From positions 7,125,001-7,189,000 of the forward strand of contig NC_066596.1 in NCBI RefSeq assembly GCF_905475345.1: a stretch of DNA of 64,000 nt. The letters run 5' to 3'. Of this stretch, positions 38,701 through 51,456 are shown one piece after another. A model generated the notes under the pieces. It worked only from the letters and a program-made list of their open reading frames with translations. It did no database searches and had not been told where the DNA came from. Position 1 is the stretch's first letter. Each line of letters opens with the position of its first letter. A program made the translations under genes and the position numbers. Source of the DNA: Vespula vulgaris. Lineage: Eukaryota > Arthropoda > Insecta > Hymenoptera > Vespidae.

Positions 38701-41700
38701 AATTTTGATCTTGATCGTGACCTCGATCGCGACCGTGATTTTGATCTCGATCTTGACCTTGACCTTGATCTTGATCGCGTCCACGATCTTGATCGCGATC
38801 TTGATATGCATCTAAATCTGTCCACGGATAATCTAGATGGTGAATGTCTTAAACATGGAGATAGTCGTAACCTCCTTGGGAATTTTTCTGTTCTTCGCAT
38901 AGAATGGTTATATTTTTCTAAATCTGTAGAATCGCCTACTTTTGACCACTGCATATCTCGTCGTGTGTTTAGTCTTCGTTTTTTGCTGAAATTAATATAA
39001 TGAAAATAATATAAAAATGTTTTTCATTCATAAATTGATATTCAATTTCATTATTATTATTATAATATTCCTTCAAGGAGAAAGTACCTTCGTCTAGAAG
39101 AAATAGGACCTTCCATAATTTCTCTTTCTAAACTTTCGTCTCTAAAGTAGGATCTATTATTATAGTCTAGATTCATATCCTGTTGATTACTAAATGAATC
39201 CAAAGATTCTCCATCGCGTAAAGCATTGTCCATTTCAAATTGCCAAAATGTTTGATCTAACTCCTCTTCAATTTGTATTCTGAAAGATTTGAATGTATGT
39301 ACGATCGAATTAATGTATTTTAATTAATTTGATTTAATTGTATAAATGATCAAATGATATGCATAGATATTAAAACAATACCTATTTTCAGAATGTTTAT
39401 TAAGTTCCATATTTCTTTCCCTTAAAATTTCGATTGGATCATATGGTTTCATTTCTTTCTCCCGATTTTTATCCATATTATCATATTTTCTTTTATTCCA
39501 TTCATCACGGTTGTTTTTATTTGCTACAAATATATTTGTTTTAAAGTTATGTATTTGCATAATTCAATAAACAGTATACAATATAGTATGCATATTGAAC
39601 ACTTACATTTGTTGTAACTAGTAGTAATTGATCTTTCCGGACTTCGTGTAAATCTATCTTTTCGATCGTCTGTATTCCTTGTTCTAGTAGATCTATTTAA
39701 TTTTCTTTCTCTATCTCGAATATATACAACAGTTTCATCCCGTCTTCTTGGGCTTTTACTTCGACTTCGACTCCAGCTACGGCTGTGGCTACCACTTCCA
39801 CTTCCTTCGCATTCCCAAGAAGTACACGGACTATCGATGTGCTTCCTCTTGTTTCTCATTGGACTTATTTTTCTTCTGTTTTCATTGTATTCCATCCTAG
39901 AACCTCTATAATCTCTCTTATCAATTCTGTCTCTGATCAATTCATTACTTTTTCTACTCCTTTTATCCTTATTACGATCATTGTATCGTTTATCATCTTC
40001 CTGCTTAAGAGGTCTTTTTTTTCTCTGCTCTCTATTTAAAGGTTTTGTATTTCGTAGTATGTCTATATCGCTATTATCTTCAATAATAGTAAGTTTAGAT
40101 GTTTTATTATTCTCATCTTTTGTCTTATCTTTATTTTTGTATTCATCACTTTGATCAGAATATATGTTGGATGTTTGAAATTTCGAATGAGTACTTTGTA
40201 GCTGCGAATTTTGTAACATTTCTTCTTTTGATCCCAATTGAACATTAGTGGCAGTTATAGCATGATCAATAGAAGAACATTCATCAGTACTTATAATATT
40301 GGCATCGACACTTTTATTTGCATCCGTTATACATGTAGATGCAAATTCTGTATCTTCTTTGTCATTGCCTAATATACGCGATTGTAAAAGCTTTTTCTGG
40401 ATTGTTAAAAGGGCTGCAACTTGTTGTGCAGAATCAAGTAAGGGCACTTCAGTCTTTTTTGATTTATCATGCTCGTTAGAGCGTCGAATTAAAAATTGTT
40501 TTGGAATAAGTTTAAAAGCTGCTTTTTCTTCGTTTGTCTCATCATTTTTTATATTAATTTCTGTTTTTGCATCAACATTCTGAACGTTTTCATTATTATA
40601 AGATACATCTGTTTCATACTCTGCAAACATATCCATTTGTAAAGATTTAGATGAATGTGCATCGGAACATGAATCATTGACAAGTAAATTATTAAGTAAC
40701 TTTTCTGAATTTTCGGTAACAACTGTATTACATTTTTCTGTTTTTGAGTGAACACTCATATTTTGAAGACTATGTTTTGTTGTTGATGTTTTAGGAGTTA
40801 TGCATATGTTTTCATGGAACTTCTTTAATTGTAATGGTATAGTATTCGCGGCTATAGTGGAAGAAGATATTGATTTTTCTTCTATCTGACATAATTCTTT
40901 ATTTTTGTCTTCGTGCGATCTAATCTTGCTCAAAGAAGTTGAAATACTGCCATTAGAAGAAGCTTCAATGTCCTCAGACTTCTGAGATGGTGCTGGAGAA
41001 CTTGGGCTGTATAACTCTATGTTCCTTTGACCTAATTTGGTATCAATATCCAGAATAGTTTTTAATCGTTCTGTACATGGACTTTTTTTATTCATAATTG
41101 ATGTATTTTCTATAATTGTGTCAATATTTGCATTTTCACTCCATGATTGTTCTAATAATTCTTTATCATCTAACTTCAAACTACAAGATTGCATTCTTTT
41201 AAGAAAATTTGTAGAATTTTCCGAGTATTTAGAATTGAATGTCTCAATATTTAATGGTTGATTTACAACATGGCAAATATCATCTTTGACTTTATCTTTT
41301 AATGAAATCTTTTCATCCATAGATGTTCTATTACTTGTATGTTCAGATTTAGTTCGATTTGACCATTCAACGCATTCCTCTTCCCACATAACAGAAGCTT
41401 TGAGTTCCATCTTTTCATCAGATTGCGATCCTATATCCCAACGACTTTTCTTAATTTTTTTATTGATATTAAATTCATTTTCCTTCAATTTATCACGCAT
41501 TTCCACGTTATTTCTATCTTTACTATTTTTAACATAATTAATAATAGGTAAATCGGATTGAGCATTGCAAGAAATATCAATGTCACTAACAATAGTTGTA
41601 GTAACACTATTAGCACTGGCTATACTACTCGTATCAATGTTATCTTTCCCTTTTTCATTAGTATGCATAAATGATTCTTCTTCAATATCCCAATCATCTT

Positions 41701-44700
41701 TCTTCCTTTTATTTTTCTCTTGTACGAGCATCATTGCTTCTCTCTCACCTTCCTCCTCTTCATCTTCCCATATTCTTATAGTACATAATCTCTCTATTCT
41801 CTTTCGATTTTCTCTTGCACTTTCTTTATCCACTGCAATATATGTATCCGTTTTTTTATCATATTTCACTTCTTTTTCCAATTTTTTTGTAGAACTATAA
41901 GAAGCCTTTCTCTTATTAACGGTTAATTCTGCAATGGCTTCTAAACTATCTACCTCCCATTCATCCGCTAATAGTTGCCCTTTACTAACTTCTTTTTCAA
42001 GTTGTGTTAATGACGGTACATTCAAAGTATCAAATTCTGTTTCTCTCCATTTTTCCTTCTTATGTTTCTCCAGCTTTTTTGAAAACTTCATATCATCTTG
42101 TATTATTTGCCGTGCTATACGTTCAGTTTCTCTTTCCCAATCAGCAAGAAACTCAGTGTTACTTTTCTTATCCTTGTCCTTTTTTCTTTTCCTTTTTTCA
42201 TCCAAATCATTTTCAATTTTTTGCTTTCCTTCTGAAAAATTGTCATCGGATCGTTTCTCATTCATTTTTTCAATTGCGATAACGTTTTTGTCTCCTCCTC
42301 TGTCGGTCTTTTTAAGCTTATTTTGCTCGTCATCCTTCAACTTACTCACATCACGATTCATTTCCGAAATTTGACTTTCAAGTCGTTTGGCTATAATTAC
42401 CGAATTTACTTCCCATTCCTCTAAGAATTTATCTGCAGTTTTATCTTGCTTTTCTTTGTTAATTACAGATTTGTTTTTATTTTCCCATAAATTTTGTTTT
42501 TCTCCTTCTACATTCATTTCTTCCTTAATTTTTTTCGATGCAGACTGTATTTGTAATGTATGTTTTATAGATGAATCTGAAACCTCATTTATTAATTCTC
42601 TGCTATCAATTTCTTTTTCATTCAATACTTTTCTGCTTTTTAATTTTTTTTTGTTTATTTTTTTTCTTTTTCTTCTTTCATCAGATTCACTACTACTCGA
42701 TGGCGAACTTATTTTTCTTCTACGTCTTTTCTTAATCCTAGCTATTCTTTTTGCTTTCCTTTTTCTTTTTCCAATTTTTCTTTTTTTCCTCTTCTTCTTT
42801 CTTCTTTTATTATCCGAACTGAAAGACTCGCTACTACTACTTGTACTACTACTTTCGCTACTATCAGAATCAGATGAACTTGAATCCTGTGATAATTTTC
42901 TGCTATGGCGTCGTTTTGTTTTCTTATCTTCGGAATCTGAGGAACTACTACTACTAGATGATTCACTACTAGATGTTTTCTTTTGTAAGCGTTTTTTCTT
43001 TCTCTTTCTTTTTCTTGGTTCAGAGTTTTCATCGCTCAAGTGTTCTACTTTGATCCTAACATTTTCCCAATCATTAGGTATAGATTCTGACTCTTCTATT
43101 TCTTCTTCCTCACGAGTAATTGAATTTTCAAATATTCTTTCATTTTCTTGCATAGGAGCTTGCGAGTTCACTGACAAAGTGGAATGTTCAGAAGGCTGAA
43201 ACGTTATACACGAATTTTCTAGACATTCGTTTTCTTGCAATTGTTTCTCAGTTAATACTTCATTAGTAATTTTATTTTGATTTTCACATGCTATACTTTT
43301 AGTTGTAGAAAAAGTGTTACATTTATCTTCTGATGATGTGACTTCTATATTAAATTCATGATAATTTGATGGAGATACAGATTTAAGCAAACATTTTTCC
43401 GAGGAAAATTTTTGTACTGTGTTTACTGTATCTGGTAAAGGAATATCTGTACACACCATTTTCATGAATTGCTCGTATTCTGAAGCTAATTTTTCATTTC
43501 CTGTAGATAATAAAATTGGAGATGCAGATGCTTCATCTAAAATTTCAGGTTTTTTAACGTCAGAATTATTCTGATTATCTATATTTTCTATATTTTCGCT
43601 ATTTTTAGGCGAATCAGAGATCGATGCTGATACTTTGTCTCCTAAAAATTAAATTTTCTATCTATAAAAAAAATTTTGTACTTTCTTATATATTATAAAT
43701 AATATGTTAATAATCTAACCTTGTTCAATGATATTCTCTATTTCCATTTGTTCTTTCTCATTTCCTGTTTCATTATTTTCTTGCGAAATTTCTTCATCTT
43801 CACTATCCCATTTTGATTTTGGTGGTTGTACATTAATGGATAATTGCCATTTTGTGTCACTATTAGGTTTAATTATATTTATTTTTTTATACCAATTACG
43901 AGAACACAATGATTCTTCATTATCCTCTATGTCGATTCTACAACAATCAATAGCTACTTAGATTGTAAAAAATAAAGGAAAAAAATTGAGAAGAAAAAAT
44001 TGTTTATACTGTATAGATGTTGCATCACATATATCTTGTAACTTTTCCCGACGATCCAATGTAACAGCCTGAAATAATTGTTGTCGATTTAATAAAAGAG
44101 AAATTCGAGGATTTTCACAGTAAAGTAATTGTCGTCCACGTTTTGTTAATTTGATAGATTCAGGTGGAAACCCTTTGGGTCCATCTAGTCCTTCAGCAAT
44201 TAAGGCAGTACGTTTCAAACGAAAATTATTCAACATCAACATCTGATCTAAGTAACGTGCATAATCTTGCACTGTCCTGCAATAGTATAAACGTTGATAT
44301 TCCATTCAAGTTATTTCTTCTTTTAATTCTATTAGAATTATGAACTAAATAAAAAATACAAACCTGCTTTTTATAGATCTTTCTGAAACGTCTTGTTTTC
44401 TTGATTGAATGACTTCATCCAGAGTTATACCTGACTTTTTCATTTCTGCCCACGAATCATACTTTTTTATTTCTCTTTCTTTTTCTTTGTCTTTCAATTT
44501 ATTGTTATCTTTTTTAGTTTTTACATCTACAACACTTTCTTGCAAGTCATTTTGTTTTTCCTTTCTGTCCCTTAATTCTTCTTTTTTTTCTTTTATTTCT
44601 TCTTTCTTGTCTTTATAATTTTCCTTTTTATCTTTTCCATCCTCTTTTTTATCGCGATTTAACTCTACTTTGGCTTCATCTCGTTTACATTTATCATCCT

Positions 44701-45735
44701 TCCTTTCTCTATCTTTTCTTTGTTGTTCTCTATTTTGAAGAGACGTTTTATAGTTATATTTTTCTTTACTTTCATGTCGTTCTTTAGCTTGTTTATTTGC
44801 ACTTCCTTCTTTTTCTTCTCTGTTATGTTTTCTCCTTAAAAATATTTAATACTTTATATATCATGCTTCAATTCTTAATGTCTTAATTTTATTGCATGAT
44901 GCACAATAAAAATTAAACTAGGAAAATAGTTTAATATTTATTTTACATACTTGCGTTCTATCATAGATTTATTTGAACCCCTTTGGGAAGAAATTGCGTC
45001 TTTTTGTCTAGATCTTCCTTTTAAATTTCTAGAGGTTTCCCACATAGTTGAATTATTTCTGTTAAAACTCTCTTCTTCCAAACTTGCTATACAAAAACAT
45101 GTTGAAATTACATAATACATTAAAAATTTGTAATTATACGTTACGTAAAGTATAATTACCTGCAGCCATGGCTTCAGCCAATAATAATTTACTTTTAGAC
45201 TCTTCTCTTCTAATTTCTTCTATTGCCAAAACTTTTTCTTCTAAATAAAAAATATGAATCATGTAATTAGATTTAATACTAACTAAAAAAGAGAGAAAAA
45301 AAGAAAAATAAATAAATAAAAAATCTATTTCATTTTTATACCTGTTTTCTTTCTTAATTTACTACCACTTGAGAAACGATTGTATGATTGCTGACTATGT
45401 TCTGTCTTTGTCTTTGATTTTGTATCACTGGTATTATCTTCATTGTCTGCAGTATCTTTTATAGTACCAATAACTTGTGCTTGAGGTACAGAAGATTTAT
45501 TTGAAGCTTTTGGTAATACATTAAACTTATTTGCAAATGCCATTAATCGCTTTTTAGCTTGAACTTTACCAAGAACTGGTTTAAGCATTCTTGGACTTTC
45601 TAACCTACATGTATCTCCATCACTTGCTTGGCCTCTCGTACTTTCAGGTGTTTCAGGCATCTGTATATCTATTAAAGACATTGAAATGTCTGGTGTAGGC
45701 TCCTCTGGGGCATAAGCATCCTCAGTTCCAGACAT
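35724..45735 (-). CDS. Giant lysine- and RS-rich nuclear protein, family not recognised
   Basis: Exons, 5' to 3': 45735-45342, 45240-45160, 45086-44951, 44834-44364, 44276-44010, 43937-43720, 43641-39607, 39523-39382, 39279-39088, 38985-38572, 38467-38135, 38009-37853, 37795-37369, 37289-36668, 36600-36198, 36020-35724. They give 8589 nt and 2862 residues with every phase consistent. Parts: acidic N-terminus; Lys/Glu-rich coiled-coil-like stretch (about 204-360); a conserved-looking block in exon 5 (about 361-450, with ESIKLTKRGRQLL); Ser-rich and Lys/Arg-rich alternating tracts; an RS-dipeptide domain in exon 10 (about 1979-2116); a duplicated VGNVLQVVP motif; Pro/Val-rich and Asp/Glu-rich tracts; and a poly-Pro tail. 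RS domains and multiple basic nuclear-localisation clusters suggest a pre-mRNA processing or nuclear-speckle scaffold. That is inference; I do not know the orthologue. Confidence 0.85.
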
Positions 45736-45804
45736 GATGCCTTTTTCCAGAAGCTAATTTAACAAAATTAAAGAATATAAATAAAAAACATAATAAGATC
45801 AAGA

Positions 45805-45805
<1 letters not shown>

Positions 45806-45837
<32 letters not shown>
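45806..45837. repeat. (TA)n microsatellite
   Basis: About 15 TA units just upstream of the RS-rich gene start codon, followed by degenerate TA-rich sequence to about 45900. Confidence 0.9.
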
Positions 45838-45847
<10 letters not shown>

Positions 45848-47094
45848 TATAATGTATATTCATATATATACATATATAATGTATGTATATATATATAATA
45901 AACATCCTTGAAAATTATTTTTCCTTCTAAGCATTGTTGTAATCATTTATTAAACTTCATTTTTATTATAGCATTATATTTATTCAATTAGGAAGAAATT
46001 CAAGTTCCATTTAAAAATATCAAAGCTTCTACTATAACAAATTCATTGAATAAATATTTATAAAATCTAGTAAACCAAAAAAGTAAGCACATTATATATT
46101 TTATACTCTACATATTATATTTTGTACTTACATATTGCTTTTATTGCCAAAAGATTCAAAGCAGCACATTACTTTAAACATTTAATTAATTATTAAAATT
46201 CAATGTTAAAATGGTTTTTTTAATTACATTTTAATGGCAGAAAATTAAAGAAACTTTATTAACTTTACGTTATCCCTAAATCGCATAAACAAAGAAATTC
46301 ATATTCAAACAAAAAACATTAAACAGGTTAAGACGAATTTATATGATTACAGTTAACTTTTTGCACAACAAAAAATTGTAAAAATATAACTTCATTATTA
46401 AAATGATATTGTTACATAGCAACAATATTTTTAAATCATAAAGATCAAATATATATTGAATCGTGTAAATGATTGTTTCTTACCTTGTAACAATATATTT
46501 AAGTAACAAAGCAATACATTTTTTTTGCAAAATTTGTCAAATTATTTTATGAAGTGAAAGTTTTTTAATAGATAAAATATTTCTAATATAATATAAGTAA
46601 GTTTGTTCCTACTATTTGCCAATGTTCAACAGATTTTGCAAATGAAAAGCGTCAGACATTTTATTTAAACGACAAGTCGACACTACAAATGAGTACAAAC
46701 TGTTAGTAGGTTAAAAGGTCTGATCAAATCCGATTCTCCCTTGTATTTAGCTTGGTTCACTGTTTACAGCGCCTCTGGTGGAAATATGTTACAATAAGTT
46801 TTTATTTAAATCTATTAAGCTCTACCAATAAGAAAAACTATAATATGAAATGTGCTCAAGCATATATATATATATATACACACACAAATATAAATATCTA
46901 ACACGACATTTCAACTATATTTTCAAATAAATATTTAATCGTTTTTCTTATAAATAAAGAAACATTATTTTACTACGAAATATAAAAAACAATTAACTTT
47001 ATGTTTACAAGAAATAGCTATTAAGTAAAATTCAGATAATTCAAACAGAATTGAATAAACTTTAATCAACTTCAATAATTTGAATAGAATTTAA

Positions 47095-47102
47095 GGCGGG
47101 AA
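47095..47102. promoter_or_regulatory. E2F-type site (GGCGGGAA) upstream of MCM2
   Basis: GGCGGGAA matches the core of E2F/DP sites and lies 281 bp before the MCM2 ATG, 28 bp from a second, stronger copy. Confidence 0.5.
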
Positions 47103-47122
47103 CTATTGACAAATGACAGTAA

Positions 47123-47134
47123 TTTGGCGGGAAA
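47123..47134. promoter_or_regulatory. E2F site TTTGGCGGGAAA upstream of MCM2
   Basis: This 12-mer is a full match to the E2F consensus, with core TTTGGCGG and an A-rich 3' flank. It lies 249 bp before the MCM2 ATG. MCM genes are well-known E2F targets in animals. Confidence 0.65.
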
Positions 47135-47382
47135 TTTATTAATTCAACGCCACCTAGTGTCCTTACTCAATGTGGTTATATGTGTACGTGTGTATTCGTA
47201 TATCATTATTATACCGTACAAATTCATATTTTAAATTAATGACGATATTTTTACCATTATTTATTAAACAATAATACAAAAATTATATGTTTGTCACTAA
47301 TTTATATTTCGTAAAATTACAAAATTCTAAATTCTACTTACTCTTATAATTTTCATTCTTTATATTTTGTGAATTAAACATT

Positions 47383-50300
47383 ATGGTAAGTAATTAATTA
47401 TTAAACATAATTAACTAATACATTAAAATGTAAGTATCTAAAATATAACATTTTATTAAATAATCAAATACTTATAAGAAACTAGTTAATTTTTATCCAA
47501 AAACCATTATCTTTTTTGTAATTATTTGTATTTTCTATTATTATTATTATCATAGAATCAAAGTAGCTCTCCTGCTAGATCCGATAGAAATATAGATCCA
47601 ATGACATCCCCTGCACCAGATATAGATGAACCTTTTGAAGATGAAAGTGAATTACTTAATGAAGATAATGATATTAATAATGAAGAAGAAGAAGGAGAAG
47701 AATTATTTGGAGATAACATGGAGGCGTAAGATGTCATATATGCAATGTTATAATAGATTTATAAATTAAAATATTTATTTTTTAATCATATTGAATATAT
47801 TATATTGCACAGGGATTACCGTCCTATGCCAGCTCTTGATAGATATGATCCAGCCATGCTTGATGATGATGAATATTCTGAATTGTCTCAAGGAGAACGT
47901 GTTGCAGCTGAAATAGAAATGCGAAAAAGAGATCGCGCAGCTGGAATTATAAGAGATGATAGAGATTTACTTTATGGTAAATTTGTCTTTATATCATTAC
48001 ATTATTTATAGAAATATTTATTTTTACTTCCAGTTTTAAATATTATATAATTATTAAATATTCTTATATTTACATATTATGAATAAATGTAGATGATACA
48101 GATGAAGATGAAACACAAACTCACAAACGACGCATGGCTGAGAAGGCTGCTACTGGTGAAATTGATGACATAGAGGTAAAAATTTCTATTTATTATTTAT
48201 TCTACAAATATTATTATTTATTGATTACCATTTAAAAAATCTGTTTTTGATCTCAGATGATAGAATCTATAGAAAACTTAGAAGATACAAAAGGTCATTC
48301 TATCAAGGAATGGGTTACAATGTTAGGACCACGAACAGAAATCTCCAATCGTTTTAAGAGTTTTTTACGTACTCACACAAATTCAAAAGGACAGTATATG
48401 TACAAAGAACGTATTCGTCACATGTGTGAAAGTAATCAGGTAATGAAATAAAAACATCTGTTTTTTGTATAATTTTTTGTATACTAATTTTTTTATAATT
48501 CATTTTGATAATAGTCTATTATTTTTACAAATTTTAATGATAGTCCAGCTTTATTGTGGAATTCCCCATTCTTGCAAGTAAAGAACATGTTTTGGCTTAT
48601 TTTTTGCCAGAAGCTCCATTTCAAATGTTACAAATATTTGATGAAGTAGCCAAAGAATTGGTATTAACTATTTTTCCTAGTTATGAAAGAGTTACAAGTG
48701 AAATTCATGTTAGAATATCAGAACTTCCATTAATAGAAGAATTACGTACATTTAGGTAAAAACTATACTAGTTGTATTTTTTTATAAATCTGATGTGATT
48801 TATACTTATATTCCTTTCAATATTATTTGATATATGTTGAAAATATAGGAAACTCCATCTTAATCAATTAGTTCGAACTCTTGGTGTTGTGACAGCTACA
48901 ACAGGAGTGTTACCACAATTATCTGTTATTAAATATGACTGTTCTAAGTGTGGATATGTTCTTGGTCCTTTTGTACAATCTCAAAACTCAGAAGTCAAAC
49001 CAAGTTCTTGTCCAGAATGTCAAAGCTTTGGTCCTTTCATGGTAAGCATATTTTGTGTTAAAGATATAGATAATCATTTCTAACATACTCTGATAAATTA
49101 TTTTTAGATTAATATGGAACAAACAATATACAGAAATTATCAAAGAATAACAATTCAAGAATCTCCAGGTAGAGTACCTGCAGGCAGAATACCAAGAAGT
49201 AAAGATTGTATTTTGTTGTCTGATCTTTGTGATCGATGCAAACCAGGGGATGAAATAGATCTTACTGCTGTATATACTAATAATTATGATGGTTCTTTAA
49301 ATACAGAACAGGTAAATTGTATATTCAATATAATTTATTATTAAATAATTGCTTTATTATATTTCTTAAATTGTTGTTGATAATTATATAAAGAATTATA
49401 ATTGTTGATCTTGACCAGGGGTTTCCAGTGTTTTCTACAGTATTATTGGCTAATTACTTATTTGTAAAGGATTCTAAAGAAATTGTAGAATCTCTAACTG
49501 AAGAAGATATTGCTAGTATTCTTGCTTTGAGTAAAGATCATCGTGTTGCCGATCGAATTGTTGCAAGTATTGCTCCTTCTATATATGGACATGAATATAT
49601 TAAACGAGCACTAGCATTAACCATTTTTGGAGGAGAAGCAAAAAATCCTGGTGAATAAATTACAAATCTTAGATAAATTAATTGCAGCACGTTTAAAAAA
49701 GAAAAGAAGATCGTTTGGTGTATTTGTATTACTTGAGATATTCTTTTATTTTAAAAGGTAATAAACACAAAGTAAGAGGAGATATAAATGTTCTAATCTG
49801 TGGTGATCCAGGAACAGCTAAATCTCAATTTTTGAAATATATTGAAAAAATAGCTCCGAGAGCAATTTTCACAACAGGTCAAGGGGCTTCTGCCGTCGGT
49901 TTAACCGCTTACGTACGTCGACCACCTAATACACGAGAATGGACATTAGAAGCTGGTGCTTTAGTTTTAGCAGATCATGGTGTTTGCCTAATTGATGAAT
50001 TTGATAAGGTAATATATTAGCTATAAATTATAAAAAGTAATATATTAGTTATATATTGTATTACTTTGAATTTTTAATATTATATTTATAGATGAATGAT
50101 CAAGATAGAACATCTATACACGAAGCTATGGAGCAACAAAGTATCTCTATTTCAAAAGCAGGGATTGTTGCATCATTGCATGCTAGATGTTCAGTAATAG
50201 CTGCATCCAATCCAATTGGAGGCAGATATGATGCTAGTATGACCTTCTCAGAAAATGTAAAAAGTCACTTATATTTAAAAATTACCGTTTATAAAGTATG

Positions 50301-51456
50301 TCATATATGAGTTTATATTTTGGAGCATTGTATTTTAGGTAGATTTATCAGAACCAATTATTTCCCGATTTGATATATTGTGTATAGTTAAGGATGAAGT
50401 GGATCCTATGCAAGATAGACATTTAGCTAAATTTGTAGTAAATTCGCATATTAAACATCATCCAACAAATTCAGAAAAAGCAGTACCAACAGAATCAGTG
50501 GAAACAACACAAAATCTATCTATTCCTCAAGATCTTCTTAAAAAGTATATTGTTTATGCAAAACAAAATGTTCATCCTAAATTAACTAATATTGATCAAG
50601 ATAAAGTAGCCAAACTATATAGTCGTTTAAGACAAGAAAGTTTAGTAAGTTAAAATAGTACAGTAGTAATAAGTAAAGAAACATAAAATTTGACATCTAT
50701 ATGCTCCAAATAATTTACTGAATTACTAAAGTCATCAATACTGTATTATCTTATAGGCTACTGGAAGTTTACCTATAACAGTAAGACACATCGAAAGTAT
50801 AATTCGAATGGCTGAAGCTAGTGCAAAAATGTATTTACGAGATCATGTACAAGAAGGTGATATTAATCTTGCTATTAGAATGGTTTTAGACAGTTTTGTT
50901 GATACACAAAAATACTCTGTTATGAAAAGTATGCGGCAAGTATGTAATTGCAATTTTGGCCAATATTCATGTATATTAATTACTCTTAACTCATATTCAT
51001 TGACTGCTTCTTTTTAAATTTGCATTAACATGTTATTATTGCAGACATTTCAAAAATACTTATCATACAAAAAAGATCATAGTGAACTTTTGTATTATAT
51101 ACTTCGACAAATTACATTGGATACATTAGCATTCCAAAAAGCCTTACATGGGAATCGAATTACAACTCTTGAAATATCGGAAAAAGATTTATTGGACAGG
51201 GTAATATACTCTATATTGATTAAAAAAATTCATAAATGTGATAATAAAATATTGTATATCCATTTGTAGTTATTTATAATATTTCTAGTAAATTAAAAAT
51301 TATATTAATTTCATTAAAATTTTTCAGGCTAAACAGATTGACATACACAATTTACATCCATTTTATGAAAGTGATATTTTCAAAACTAATAATTTTGTAT
51401 ATGATTCTCGAAGAAAGGTAATTATTCAAACTCTTCCTGAAACTATTGATGACTGA
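47383..51456 (+). CDS. Mcm2: DNA replication licensing factor MCM2
   Basis: Subunit of the MCM2-7 replicative helicase. Exons: 47383-47385, 47556-47725, 47813-47976, 48093-48175, 48257-48439, 48544-48755, 48849-49041, 49108-49311, 49419-49650, 49758-50008, 50092-50256, 50339-50644, 50757-50939, 51045-51200, 51328-51456. Total 2634 nt, 877 residues, close to Drosophila MCM2. The first coding exon is the ATG alone. Seen: acidic, Ser-rich N-terminus (kinase and histone-binding tail of the family); C4 zinc finger CSKC...CPEC (about 300-325); Walker A GDPGTAKSQ (about 497); Walker B LIDEFDKM (about 560-566, split by an intron); and the arginine finger SRFD (about 628). All catalytic elements are intact. 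Two E2F-type sites lie upstream. Confidence 0.96.

Larger units (their letters stand above)
45736..47382. other. Divergent spacer between the RS-rich gene and MCM2
   Basis: Head-to-head spacer of 1.65 kb. It contains TA microsatellites (45806-45837 and about 46862-46876) and, near MCM2, two E2F-type sites. A less AT-rich patch at 46650-46800 may hold the first exon or promoter of the RS-rich gene, whose start codon would then follow a 5' intron. No coding gene is seen. Confidence 0.5.

Noticed and set aside
38482..39000. Plus-strand open frame rich in Asp-Leu dipeptides
   Set aside because: It is the exact antisense of the RS-dipeptide domain in exon 10 of the RS-rich gene; the DL/DR repeat is a by-product of codons for RS on the other strand.
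42387..43199. Plus-strand 270-residue frame with many Phe and Leu runs resembling membrane segments
   Set aside because: It is antisense to the Lys/Glu and Ser tracts of the giant exon 7; hydrophobic runs arise from AAA/GAA codons read on the reverse strand.
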